Positions 36,163-45,292 of a DNA stretch of 52,657 nucleotides are shown here, in pieces. Position 1 is the stretch's first letter, and the number at the start of each line of letters is the position of its first letter. The DNA is taken from NCBI GenBank assembly GCA_026692905.1, contig JAPLNL010000100.1:1-52657 (forward strand). The letters run 5' to 3'. This stretch comes from Planctomycetota bacterium (lineage in GTDB: Bacteria > Planctomycetota > Planctomycetia > Pirellulales > Pirellulaceae). Position numbers and translations under genes: made by a program. The notes below the pieces were generated by a model. That model searched no databases and was not told the origin of the DNA. It was given only the letters and a program-made list of their open reading frames with translations.

Positions 36163-36954
36163 ATGCTTGATCACGAAAAACTGAATCGCATTTGGTCGGA
36201 CTTTCAGGACGGCCAACTCTCTGCCATCGAATTGGGGCAGCGAATTCTTGAATCGGCGGTTCAGTCGCAAGGCTCAACGATGCCCGATCTGGATCGGAAG
36301 AGGCGTTGTGGATATCCAGAAGTCATCTATGGTTCCGGCAAATCGCCCGACTCCATTCGAACGGTAGCAAACGCATTGCTTGTCGAAAGTGCAGAGGTGC
36401 TTGTGACGCGGGTCACGCCTGAGCAGGTTCGCCCCCTGACCGAAATGTTCACGTACACGCGATGGAACCATGTCGGGCGGACGCTTCGAATCGGGCAGCA
36501 AGCCACCCCTTTCGCTCCAGAACAAGTCCTTCAGACCAGGGATGGAAAGCCAAGAAGTGTTGCGGTGGTGAGCGCCGGTACGACTGATGAGCCGATTGCG
36601 CTTGAGGCTTTAGAAACGCTAGCGTGGATGGGGGTGCCTACACGACTTGTCCAGGATGTGGGGGTTGCGGGTCCCTATCGATTGATGTCACAGGTTCCTT
36701 TGCTGCAGTCGGCAAATGCTATCGTTTGCGTGGCGGGGATGGAGGGGGCGCTGCCAAGCGTCTTGGCCGGTCACGTTCGTTGTCCTGTCATTGCTGTGCC
36801 GACAAGCGTCGGGTACGGAGCGAACTTTGCTGGCCTGTCTGCGCTGCTTAGCATGCTAAACAGCTGTGCGTCCAATGTCGCGGTCGTGAACATCGACGCA
36901 GGTTTTAAGGGTGGCTACATGGCTGGGTTGATTGCGAATGGGAATGGGGTGTAG
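36163..36954 (+). CDS. larB: LarB, nickel-pincer cofactor biosynthesis carboxylase
   Basis: LarB carboxylates the pyridinium ring of nicotinic acid adenine dinucleotide and hydrolyses the product, the first step in making the nickel-pincer nucleotide used by lactate racemase (LarA) family enzymes. The 263-residue product matches LarB in length. The N-terminal half has a helical region with DLDRKRRCGYPEVIYGSGKS and the middle TRWNHVGRTLRIG. The C-terminal PurE/AIR-carboxylase-like domain has VAVVSAGTTDEPIALEALETL, a VCVAGMEGALPSVLAGHV strand-turn and VPTSVGYGANF. It lies 7 bases after one PVC heme gene and 220 before another. No larA, larC or larE is visible in the window, so they must be elsewhere or absent. 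Confidence 0.95.
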   Translation: MLDHEKLNRIWSDFQDGQLSAIELGQRILESAVQSQGSTMPDLDRKRRCGYPEVIYGSGKSPDSIRTVANALLVESAEVLVTRVTPEQVRPLTEMFTYTRWNHVGRTLRIGQQATPFAPEQVLQTRDGKPRSVAVVSAGTTDEPIALEALETLAWMGVPTRLVQDVGVAGPYRLMSQVPLLQSANAIVCVAGMEGALPSVLAGHVRCPVIAVPTSVGYGANFAGLSALLSMLNSCASNVAVVNIDAGFKGGYMAGLIANGNGV

Positions 36955-37174
36955 GCTTTAGGCTAAACCTCCACAGGGTTGCCAGCAAAGCTACCCCGCT
37001 TTGAGTTCGTGATTTTGCTGCTATTCTTAGATGGTTGCTATTGCGTTTTGTGGCAAACACTTAGTATTCTGCGAGCAGGCAGAGTTCGCGCTAACAATAG
37101 ACTCTGCCGAAAAGCCAAACCATGCATGTTCGATCATCCGGATATTGCTCATTTTCCAAGGATGGAAAACGAAA

Positions 37175-40100
37175 ATGAACCAGAATTTAGCAAGAAACAA
37201 GTTCGTAGCAGGCTTCACGTTCGTCCGCGGATGGCTGGTTTTGCCGATCCTTTCCGTTGGCATGCTATGCACACCTGTTGAAGTTAGAGCGCAGGCCAAA
37301 ACCAGTACCAAGACGGCAGTTCCTCCGTCGCCAACGGCAAAAACCGATCGTGAATGGATTTGGATTGCTGGTTCTCAGGGCGAATCGCGAAGTGGCGACG
37401 CGTACTTCCGAAGGGTTATGGAGCTACCGGAAACGGAGAAATCGTTTATCGAATTCGAGGCGGATGAAACGTGCGAAGTGTACATCAATGGGCGGAGAGT
37501 TGGGACGAGTAAGGCGCCGCGTACCGTTGAGCGCGTGGATGTTTCGTCCGCGGTTCGGCCAGGAAAAAACGTGATTGCAGTACGAGCTAGCAACCGTCAA
37601 AGCGATGGAGCGGGTCTGAAAGTAGGGTTCATGTTCAAACCCAAGGACGCAAAATGGCGAATCGTAGTCAGCGATGCAGAATGGATTGCGAGCAAGACTG
37701 CGCAGCAAAGTTGGCAGTTGCTTCGATTCGACGACGCGAAATGGACTCCAGCAGTCTCGATCGACAAAGACAATCGGGCAGTGGTTAAAACCGAAGAACC
37801 CAAGCCGAAAACAACTCCAGTTGTTGTATCGCTGGGCGATTACGACTCCAAAAAGGGTCCCCCGCCTCCGGAGCGATTCACGACGAAGCCTGGTTTTGTT
37901 GTCGATGAAGTTATCGATCACGCATCGATTGGCTCTGTGATTGCGATGGCATTCAATGAGTTTGGTCACATTGTCGCTTCGCAGGAGGGTGGTCCTTTGC
38001 TGCTCATTTATGATGCTGATAAAGACGGAACGCCGGAGAAGTCGCGAATCTATTGCGAGTTGATTAAGAACATCCAGGGGATATTGCCACTCAATGGGGA
38101 CGTTTATGTCACAGGCGATGGTCCTGAAGGCTCGGGGCTCTATAAGTTAGTGGATGAGGACCGCAACGGGGAGCTTGAAGCATCCGAGTTGCTGCTTAAG
38201 TTTCAGGGGGTCCCAGGAGAGCATGGACCTCACCAAATCGCTTTTGGTCCGGATGGTTGTATCTACGTGGCGGTCGGCAATCACTCGCGGCTCAATACGC
38301 CGATCGACGAAGGAAGTTCCTATCGTTTGACCTATGAAGGTGATCTTATTCAGCCTCGTTTCGAAGATCCGGGTGGGCACGCTGAAGGGGTAAAGGCTCC
38401 TGGCGGAACCGTTGTGAGATTTGAGTTGGCCACTAAGAACGTTCAGGTTGTCGCAGGCGGGCTTCGCAATGCATATGACTTAGCGTTTCATCCGAATGGT
38501 TCACTGTTTGTTCATGATAGTGACATGGAAGCAGATGTTGGAGCGATTTGGCACCGAGCTACGGGGCTGTTTCGTATTGCCGAAGGTGGCGAGTACGGAT
38601 GGCGAAGCGGTTGGGCGAATTGGCCTGAGTACTATTTGGATCGGCTGCCATCGCTGGCGACATCCGGCCGGGGGTCTCCTACAGGGGTGACAGTTTATTC
38701 GCACGTAAAGTTTCCAGCCAAGTATCATCGTAATTTGTTTTTGGCGGATTGGTCGGAGGGGCGTATTCTGTCCATGAATGTCGAATCGACCGACAAAGCC
38801 AATAAAATGGAGGAGTTCGTTTCTGGTACCCCGATGAATGTTACAGATCTTGAGGTAGGTCCAGATGGTTGGCTTTACTTCAGCACCGGTGGTCGAGGAA
38901 CAGACGGCGGCATCTATCGCGTACGTTGGGTTGGTGAGATTCCGGCTCAAGCGACCGAGCTGGGAACTGGCATTGCGAGGGTGATACGTCAACCACAAAT
39001 CTACTCAGCTTACGGCCGTCAGGCGGCTGCAATCCTCAAGAAAGAGCTAGGCTCTGAATGGGCGGAGCAAATCGCAGGTGTGGCCTACAGCAACGAGAAC
39101 CCTGGTCGATATCGTATGCAAGCCCTTGACTTGATGCAATTGTTGGGGCCGATTCCAACCGTCGAGATGTTAGTTGAGCTCAGCAATAGTTCGAGCGAGC
39201 AAGTGCAAATCAAATGCGCCCGGATGCTTGCATTGCATAGCGATGCAAAAGATGCAGGGCTTCAGTTGCGGAAGCTGCTGAGAGATGACGATCTTACAGT
39301 TCGCATTGCTGCATGCGAGTCGATATTGCGGCTTGGCGTTGTCTGCGAGCCAGCTGAACTCAAAGCGCTCTTGCAAGGGCATTCGCGTGAAGAACGATTT
39401 GCAGCAAGGCGCGCACTTGCGTTGGTCCCTTGCAACGAATGGCGAGAGAGTTTTCTGAACGACTCGTCGAACCGTTTAGTCATCAACGCCGGTTTGGCGC
39501 TGATTGCAACTGAACCAAGCCTTTCCAACGCCGAGCTTGTGATTGAAAACCTCATGCGTTTGTCTCAAGGCTTTGTAAGCGATGCAGACTTTGTTGATCT
39601 ACTAAGAGTTCTCCAGGTTTCACTTCACCTGAACGCGATTGAGCCATCAAGTTTGCCAACACTCAAGGCAATGGTTGAAAAAGAGTTTCCAGCTGGCAAT
39701 TCGGCCATCAACTGCGAACTCGTTCGCCTGGGAGCTTATTTGCAATGCGACATTGTTCCACAAGCGATCCGGTTTTTGCAGACGGATGTCGCTATGCCGG
39801 AGCGCATGTTAATTGCCATGCACTTGCCCTTGATACGGCATGATTGGACATCCGTCGAGCGAATGACGGTTTTGCAGTTCTTAGAAACTGCGAGGAAAGC
39901 CAAGAGTGGTAGCTCTTATCAACTCTATGTCATGAAAACCTCGCAATCTCTCGCAGGATACTTAACCGAGTCGGAAGCCATTCGCATTCTAGAGCTTGGC
40001 GAGCAGTACCCAAACGCTGCTTTGACGGCCCTCTTTAAGGCACCGGAACAAATGTCCGCGGATCAGATCCAGATCCTTGTGCGATTGGACAATGCCATCG

Positions 40101-41095
40101 ACAAGGGCGGATTGGAAGAAGACGTTTACAAGCGACTGAAAACGGGGATCACAGCCGTGTTGGCCAATCAACAGGATGATTCTGCGATCGAGCACCTTCG
40201 TGAACGTTGGCGAAAGAGTCCCGACCGCAGAGCGACCATCGCATTAGCTTTTGCTCAGCGGCCCGATGAAGCCAATTGGGATTATTTGGTCCGTTCCATT
40301 GCGTTGCTTGATTCGTTTGCGGTTGCCGATGTGTGTGACTGTTTGCGAAAAATCGATGTTGCGACTGAGGATCCTGAAGCCTTGCGACAGACTATTTTGC
40401 AAGGATGCAAGCTGTTTGAAGCAGGTCAGGATCCCAAGCCAACCATCCAGCTCATGGAGTACTGGACTGGTGAAACGATGGAGAAGCCGATTGAGAAAAA
40501 GCAGTCGCCAATGACGGCTTGGCAGAAATGGTATGAAGTTCGATTTCCGGATCTTCCTCCAGCTGTTCTGGCGACCGCCATGGAGCAGCCTCGCTGGTCG
40601 CTTGGCTTTTTGGAGCAGTTTTTGTCGGGGGATCAGGGAAAATATGGCGAAATTGCCAACGGTTCCAAGATGTTCACCAAGGCACAATGCAGTTCTTGCC
40701 ATAAAATGGATGCGTTGGGAAATGGGTTTGGGCCGGATCTCACGAGCGTCACACGACGTTTCACCAGGTCGGAATTCCTTGAGTCTGTGCTGTTTCCATC
40801 GCACGTCATCAGCGACCAATATGCATCGAAACGCGTTCTTACCACGAACGGGCAAGTATTCACAGGCATAACGGTCAAGACCAAGCAAGGATTAACGATT
40901 CGGACGCAGGAGAACAAGGAAATCCGGGTACCGCAAGACGAAATTGACGAGGTCCTTCCGAGCAAAGCTTCCGCGATGCCAGCTGGCTTATTGGATACGT
41001 TGACGCCATCCGAGATTCGAGACTTGCTCTGCTTTATTGGGTATCTTCCACAGGAGAATCTTGCAGAGACAAAACCATCAACGATTCGACGATAG
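37175..41095 (+). CDS. second PVC-type heme-binding CxxCH dehydrogenase-like protein
   Basis: From the ATG at 37175 the 1,306-residue product has a signal peptide (LVLPILSVGMLCTPVEVRA) and a galactose-binding-like jelly roll (~55-210, EWIWIAG.., FIEFEADETCEVYINGRR). A PQQ-type propeller follows (~250-595, GEHGPHQIAFGPDGCIYVAVGNHSR, YEGDLIQPRFEDPGGHAEG), then a very long HEAT/Armadillo-like helical array (~620-1100). The cytochrome c domain has C1172-SS-C1175-H1176 with GPDLTSVTRRF and DQYASKRVLTTNG. It is a paralogue of the 33081-36155 product, with ~240 more helical residues. Periplasmic substrate oxidation with heme electron transfer is the inferred role. The upstream 150 in-frame codons lack a signal peptide or similarity and were excluded. 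Confidence 0.92.
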   Translation: MNQNLARNKFVAGFTFVRGWLVLPILSVGMLCTPVEVRAQAKTSTKTAVPPSPTAKTDREWIWIAGSQGESRSGDAYFRRVMELPETEKSFIEFEADETCEVYINGRRVGTSKAPRTVERVDVSSAVRPGKNVIAVRASNRQSDGAGLKVGFMFKPKDAKWRIVVSDAEWIASKTAQQSWQLLRFDDAKWTPAVSIDKDNRAVVKTEEPKPKTTPVVVSLGDYDSKKGPPPPERFTTKPGFVVDEVIDHASIGSVIAMAFNEFGHIVASQEGGPLLLIYDADKDGTPEKSRIYCELIKNIQGILPLNGDVYVTGDGPEGSGLYKLVDEDRNGELEASELLLKFQGVPGEHGPHQIAFGPDGCIYVAVGNHSRLNTPIDEGSSYRLTYEGDLIQPRFEDPGGHAEGVKAPGGTVVRFELATKNVQVVAGGLRNAYDLAFHPNGSLFVHDSDMEADVGAIWHRATGLFRIAEGGEYGWRSGWANWPEYYLDRLPSLATSGRGSPTGVTVYSHVKFPAKYHRNLFLADWSEGRILSMNVESTDKANKMEEFVSGTPMNVTDLEVGPDGWLYFSTGGRGTDGGIYRVRWVGEIPAQATELGTGIARVIRQPQIYSAYGRQAAAILKKELGSEWAEQIAGVAYSNENPGRYRMQALDLMQLLGPIPTVEMLVELSNSSSEQVQIKCARMLALHSDAKDAGLQLRKLLRDDDLTVRIAACESILRLGVVCEPAELKALLQGHSREERFAARRALALVPCNEWRESFLNDSSNRLVINAGLALIATEPSLSNAELVIENLMRLSQGFVSDADFVDLLRVLQVSLHLNAIEPSSLPTLKAMVEKEFPAGNSAINCELVRLGAYLQCDIVPQAIRFLQTDVAMPERMLIAMHLPLIRHDWTSVERMTVLQFLETARKAKSGSSYQLYVMKTSQSLAGYLTESEAIRILELGEQYPNAALTALFKAPEQMSADQIQILVRLDNAIDKGGLEEDVYKRLKTGITAVLANQQDDSAIEHLRERWRKSPDRRATIALAFAQRPDEANWDYLVRSIALLDSFAVADVCDCLRKIDVATEDPEALRQTILQGCKLFEAGQDPKPTIQLMEYWTGETMEKPIEKKQSPMTAWQKWYEVRFPDLPPAVLATAMEQPRWSLGFLEQFLSGDQGKYGEIANGSKMFTKAQCSSCHKMDALGNGFGPDLTSVTRRFTRSEFLESVLFPSHVISDQYASKRVLTTNGQVFTGITVKTKQGLTIRTQENKEIRVPQDEIDEVLPSKASAMPAGLLDTLTPSEIRDLLCFIGYLPQENLAETKPSTIRR

Positions 41096-41225
41096 TACGG
41101 TGTACGAGCCGTCGAACTCTCATTCATTCGAAGCGGATGCTGGGCCATTCTGGTACAATCGCGAATCGAGCGACTGAACGTTAGGTTGCTCCCATTTCGA
41201 ATAGTGAGATACTTTGGAGTTTTGG

Positions 41226-42530
41226 ATGCGGTTCATTTTGCGACATGCCATTGCTGTTGTCGTTTCTATTCCTCTTATGGTCGCAGGAAGCTGTTTGGGC
41301 GACGATTGGACACAGTGGCGTGGGGCGAATCGGGATGGTCGTTGGAACGAATCCGGGATTCGAGACGATCTACCAGAGGGGCAAATACCGCTGGATTGGT
41401 CTGTCGAGATCGGTCCGGGTTATTCTGGCCCAACAGTGGCGAACGGACGGGTCTACGTGATGGATCGCCAAGCAGACGGCCGAGTTGCGAACGAGAGAAT
41501 TCTGTGTTTTGATTCTGCCAACGGCAAACCGATCTGGAATCATACTTATCCAGCGGACTATCGAATCAGTTATAGCGCTGGACCGCGGGGGAGCGTTACG
41601 ATTCATGACGGTAGGGCTTATGCCGTGGGTGCAATGGGACATTTCCATTGCTTGGATGCCAAATCAGGGGATGTTCTTTGGAGCCGCGATTTGCAGACCG
41701 AATACAATATCAAGATGCCGATTTGGGGGATCGCTTGCTCCCCCTTGATCTACGAAGACTTCGTTATTCAGCAAGTATCGGGCGAGGGAGCGTGTATGGT
41801 CGCGTTGAATCGATTGAACGGCAACGAGGTTTGGCGATCGCTTTCGGATCGAGCCGGATATGCGTCCCCGATCGTGATCAGGCAGGCAGGCAAAGATGTT
41901 CTTGTATGTTGGACGGGTGATAGTTTGTCTGGGCTCGACCCACTTACGGGAAACGTTTTTTGGGGGCATCCGTTTCCACCCAAGAACATGCCGATAGGGG
42001 TTGGCGACCCGATCCTGGATGGAGAAAAGCTCTTTGTGTCGTCTTTCTACGATGGCTCACTTATGGTGAGCGTCCCCAAGGACAGATTGGAATCGACGGT
42101 GATTTGGAAGGAAGTTGGCAAGGACGAGCAGCACACACAGTCGCTGCATGCCATGATTGGAACATGCATCATGCAGGATGGGCTTGTTTACGGAGCGGAT
42201 AGTTATGGTGAGTTGCGCTGTCTCGATGCAGGAACCGGAGAACGCCTTTGGGAGGACTTGACTGCGGTTCCGAAAGCGCGATGGGCGACCATTCACATGG
42301 TCCGACAAGCGGATCGAGTTTGGATGTTCAACGAACGGGGGGAGTTGTTAATTGCCAAGTTATCGCGACAGGGATTGAGCATCATTGACCGATGCCAATT
42401 GATCGAGCCTACGAAGGTACAGTTAGGGCAACGCGGCGGTGTCTGTTGGTCCCACCCTGCCTATGCCGAGAAAAGCGTATTTGCGAGAAATGACAGGCAA
42501 CTCGTCCGCGCTTCTTTAGCGAAACCCTAG
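41226..42530 (+). CDS. secreted PQQ-like beta-propeller repeat protein
   Basis: A signal peptide (ILRHAIAVVVSIPLMVAGSCLG, with a Cys that could be a lipobox) is followed by the planctomycete propeller opening DDWTQWRGANRDGRW. PQQ/BamB-type blade repeats follow, each with a W near the end of the unit (ANGKPIWNHTYP, AKSGDVLWSRDL, LNGNEVWRSL, PLTGNVFWGHPF, AGTGERLWEDL). Such propellers may bind PQQ or act as scaffolds. No catalytic calcium-binding set typical of active quinoprotein dehydrogenases is identifiable. The ATG at 41226 has GGAG upstream. Its stop codon lies inside the dispersed repeat at 42528-42551, so it is co-directional with the heme genes but followed by a repeat-filled gap. Confidence 0.88.
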   Translation: MRFILRHAIAVVVSIPLMVAGSCLGDDWTQWRGANRDGRWNESGIRDDLPEGQIPLDWSVEIGPGYSGPTVANGRVYVMDRQADGRVANERILCFDSANGKPIWNHTYPADYRISYSAGPRGSVTIHDGRAYAVGAMGHFHCLDAKSGDVLWSRDLQTEYNIKMPIWGIACSPLIYEDFVIQQVSGEGACMVALNRLNGNEVWRSLSDRAGYASPIVIRQAGKDVLVCWTGDSLSGLDPLTGNVFWGHPFPPKNMPIGVGDPILDGEKLFVSSFYDGSLMVSVPKDRLESTVIWKEVGKDEQHTQSLHAMIGTCIMQDGLVYGADSYGELRCLDAGTGERLWEDLTAVPKARWATIHMVRQADRVWMFNERGELLIAKLSRQGLSIIDRCQLIEPTKVQLGQRGGVCWSHPAYAEKSVFARNDRQLVRASLAKP

Positions 42531-42551
42531 CACGAAGCGCAAGCTAGTGAA
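42528..42551. repeat. single arm of the 20871-type dispersed repeat
   Basis: The sequence tagcacgaagcgcaagctag.. matches the left arm of the hairpin at 20871-20930 with one internal difference. It begins exactly at the stop codon of the PQQ-like gene. Confidence 0.7.
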
Positions 42552-42856
42552 ATGGATGCTAAGCAGATCCGCATTTGTTATTCGTATTCATTCGCCGATG
42601 GGCGCTAGTAGTCCCGGTTCTCGACAATTCTCGAGTGAAAAACCGGGGCGAGCGTCCGACGGCTAAAGGTTGGTTTCACTTGAAGACACATGCCGAAGTG
42701 CTTAGTTTCGCTGGCTGGCGTTTCGAGCTAGTTCGATCGGAACCCGCCGCCGGGCGTCGTAAAGCGAGCAGGTCTTGATTACAATAACGCAGCCGTTTTG
42801 CGGTTTCATCTTTGTTCTTCCTGGCCATTGCCACACCTTATTAGGACCCTTTTTCG
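42531..42856. other. 326-base gap between the PQQ-like and TIM-barrel genes
   Basis: It contains the remainder of the single repeat arm and the nested palindrome at 42594-42664. Between 42665 and 42856 I see no feature I can support except a possible AGGA site about 10 bases before the ATG at 42857. Confidence 0.5.
42594..42664. repeat. nested dispersed palindrome, second copy
   Basis: This is a diverged copy of the element at 25324-25396: gccgatgggcgctagtagtc.. at the left and an aaccggggcgagcgtccgac.. right arm, around an inner ctcgac/tcgag hairpin. It has more arm mismatches than the first copy. Confidence 0.7.
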
Positions 42857-43831
42857 ATGACTTCTGGACCATTACCAACGGATCGCACCCCCAATCGTCG
42901 AGGTTTTTTGGGGACGGGCGCTGTTGCGGCCGTAGCCATTTCGGTGGCCTCCTCGTCTTCAGTGACTGCTGCGACCGAATTGCCAAAATTAGTGGTTCCA
43001 CCAGTAGGCAAGCGAATTTTCATTTCCTGCAAACTTTCGATGATTGCCAACGAGGAATCGGGCAAAAAGCTGAGCTTAGTCGAACGTCTTAAGATGGCAG
43101 GAGAAGCGGGGTTCGATGGCGTTGATTTCGACGAAGCCGGCGGCTTCACGGTCGATCAAGCACGTGCTGCTGTCCAGGAATCGGGCGTGTTTGCGCACAA
43201 TGCAATCAACCATGATCATTGGAATAGCCGTTTGACTAGCCCCGACGAAGCCGTTCGCGCAAAGGGAGTAGCAAACATTGAACATTGCTTAAGAGTCTCA
43301 CACGCAATTGGTGGCAGCGCAGTCCTCATTGTTATCGGGCGTGGGGTCGATGGTCCGGCGGATGTGATCGATGACCGCGCACGCGAAGAGATTAAAAAAC
43401 TGATTCCTCTTGCTGCGTCTCTTGGCCAGTCCATTTTGTTTGAGAACGTTTGGAATCAAATGCACTACGACCACAGTGCACCACCAGAGCAAACTCCAGA
43501 TCGATTCATTCGATTCGTCGACAGTTTCAATAGCCCCTGGGTTGGAATGTACTACGACATCGGCAACCATTGGAAATATGGTCAACCGCGCGTTTGGCTG
43601 AATGCGTTTGGTCGTCGCGCAGTGAAGCTCGATATCAAAGGCTTTAGCAGAGCCAAGGACAAGTTTGTTGACATTACGTCGGCCGACGATGATCTTCCTT
43701 GGACTGAAGTTCAGCAGGGGCTAAAAGAGATCGGATTCACTGGCTGGACGACAGCAGAAGTCGGTGGCGGAGGACTGGAGCGATTGACAACGGTGCGTAA
43801 GCAGATGCAGAAGGCGCTTGGCCTGTCGTAA
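42857..43831 (+). CDS. Tat-exported TIM-barrel sugar isomerase/epimerase-like protein
   Basis: The N-terminus carries a Tat signal (NRRGFLGTGAVAAVAISVASSSSVTAA). The AP-endonuclease-2/xylose-isomerase-like TIM barrel (PF01261) follows, with strands ending in HNAINHDHW, LIVIGRGVDG, ILFENVWN, GMYYDIGNH, VKLDIKGFS and WTTAEVGGGG. The acidic and His residues at these strand ends (Glu in FENVW, Asp in YYDIGN, Asp/Lys in KLDIKG, Glu in TAEVGG) are arranged as in metal-dependent isomerases. Tat export implies a folded, cofactor- or metal-loaded enzyme in the periplasm, in keeping with the sugar-oxidising neighbours. The exact substrate is unknown. It is convergent with the next gene, 23 bases apart, with a weak cgcca/tggcg hairpin between. 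Confidence 0.88.
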   Translation: MTSGPLPTDRTPNRRGFLGTGAVAAVAISVASSSSVTAATELPKLVVPPVGKRIFISCKLSMIANEESGKKLSLVERLKMAGEAGFDGVDFDEAGGFTVDQARAAVQESGVFAHNAINHDHWNSRLTSPDEAVRAKGVANIEHCLRVSHAIGGSAVLIVIGRGVDGPADVIDDRAREEIKKLIPLAASLGQSILFENVWNQMHYDHSAPPEQTPDRFIRFVDSFNSPWVGMYYDIGNHWKYGQPRVWLNAFGRRAVKLDIKGFSRAKDKFVDITSADDDLPWTEVQQGLKEIGFTGWTTAEVGGGGLERLTTVRKQMQKALGLS

Positions 43832-43854
43832 GCGCCAGCCACTTGGCGATGTGT

Positions 43855-44976
43855 TTATTCGATTTCCTGTATCAGGATCGCGTACCAGCCGGTTGCATAC
43901 GTTTCGAAGCCTGGGGACTTTGCGCACGCGATGCAAACTTTTTTGTTGTCCAACTCATCAAGAATGTACCCCTTGCTTTCCTTGAGCAAGCCTTCGAGTT
44001 TCTGGGTTGGAAGAGTGAAGTTATGTGGTAGAGGTCGTGAGCTGGCTAGCACATTGGAATCGCTATCGACGATCAATCGCAACGTGCGCTGCGACTCAGC
44101 AGGATTGAGGCTTGCATTGGATAGCACCGCACTCGAGAGCGCTTCCCAATCAAAAATAACGCCAAGCACTCCTTGGATAGGTTTGTCTGCCTCTCCATCG
44201 CGTCGAACTGTTGCCGAGTAGATCAGGACGGATTGGTCGCCGACCATTGAAGATTTATGGGCCGATTGAAAGGCAAAGTCATTTCCGCTGCTAGTCGACA
44301 TAGCTCGGGTGAACCACGACGCCTTGGATTCATTTTTACCGACGCAATGAAATTGGTTGGGCCGACCATTTGCGATAATCCGGCCGCTTGTGTCGCATAG
44401 CACCAAATCATGATAGACGGTGTATGCATTGAGGATAACTCCCATACGTTTCGAAGCATGGGCAACCGAGCTGTCAGATGGACTTTGAACGGCGTCTACG
44501 AGCGAACTATAGGTAGCCCACCATCGGACATCGCAAGTTCGTTCGTACAAATTGCGATCAATTAAATCAACGCTGTTGAGAGCGATATCGGCAAGCCGCG
44601 AGCCGCGAACGTTGCCTCCGATAATGGTTATCAAGTCGGATATAGATTCTTGCGTTTTGTTTGCCATATCGTCAGCGACACTGGCGGTCTTGGTTGACAA
44701 CCCCTGCATCTCTTGTGCCACCACACCGAATGCGGCTCCGCTCGAACCTGCTCTCGCAGCTTCGATTCTCGCATTGAGCGATAGCAACTTGGCATTTTCG
44801 TTGATTTCACGAATTTCATTGATCGCAGTATGCATCGCACCGGCAAGTTGTTCCACAATACGGACAACCAAGTCGGTGGGACCGACTGCGGCGGAATCGT
44901 CTTTGCTTTTCTTTAGAGTTGGCGATTCGCTTCTAGATTTCGGGTTGACGTTGACGTTTGCAGTGAGGTTGGCCAT
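43855..44976 (-). CDS. soluble chemoreceptor-like protein with reversed domain order
   Basis: The 373-residue product has no membrane segment. Residues ~35-125 are the C-terminal half of a methyl-accepting chemotaxis signalling domain: INEIREINENAKLLSLNARIEAARAG.., GVVAQEMQGLS and helices on either side. The rest (~155-370) is a Cache-like sensor domain (YTVYHDLVLCDTSGRIIANG, LIYSATVR, GVLGVIFDWE and IVDSDSNVLASS). Usual receptors place the sensor outside the membrane and the signalling tip at the C-terminus; here the order is reversed and cytoplasmic. Output is probably through a CheA-type partner encoded elsewhere. The ATG at 44976 was preferred to a TTG at 45021. A sigma-54 response regulator is transcribed upstream (316-base gap). 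Confidence 0.8.
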   Translation of the reverse strand: MANLTANVNVNPKSRSESPTLKKSKDDSAAVGPTDLVVRIVEQLAGAMHTAINEIREINENAKLLSLNARIEAARAGSSGAAFGVVAQEMQGLSTKTASVADDMANKTQESISDLITIIGGNVRGSRLADIALNSVDLIDRNLYERTCDVRWWATYSSLVDAVQSPSDSSVAHASKRMGVILNAYTVYHDLVLCDTSGRIIANGRPNQFHCVGKNESKASWFTRAMSTSSGNDFAFQSAHKSSMVGDQSVLIYSATVRRDGEADKPIQGVLGVIFDWEALSSAVLSNASLNPAESQRTLRLIVDSDSNVLASSRPLPHNFTLPTQKLEGLLKESKGYILDELDNKKVCIACAKSPGFETYATGWYAILIQEIE

Positions 44977-45292
44977 TGGACTCGGCAGGTTGGAATATTG
45001 GGTAACGGTGAGTGGAACCAATACCGCCGTCTTGATTCCTCTCGTGAAATGGTAGGGCGAAAGGCAGAGCAGAATAGATCAGAGTGGTGGGATTGGATCA
45101 TTGCCCCGTCCGCATTTTGGTTGGAGACAATCGTTCCAAACCTCATTTGGTATTTCTCAGATTATCACTTGCCTTGGAATTTGTATCGACGACGTAGGCA
45201 TTGCACATGACGGAGGTTTGGGGAATTTCCGTGCAAAATAACCGCGGCTGCATGGAAATTCCGTTTTTGAGGGCGATGCGAAGGGTGCTACG
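44977..45292. other. 316-base gap between the receptor-like gene and the response regulator
   Basis: No coding frame or strong repeat is evident. I looked for a sigma-54 promoter (GG-N10-GC) facing the receptor-like gene and found none convincing. A promoter for that gene should lie here. Confidence 0.4.

Noticed and set aside
44977-45292. sigma-54 promoter upstream of the receptor-like gene
   Set aside because: No GG-N10-GC pair with supporting context was found on the minus strand.
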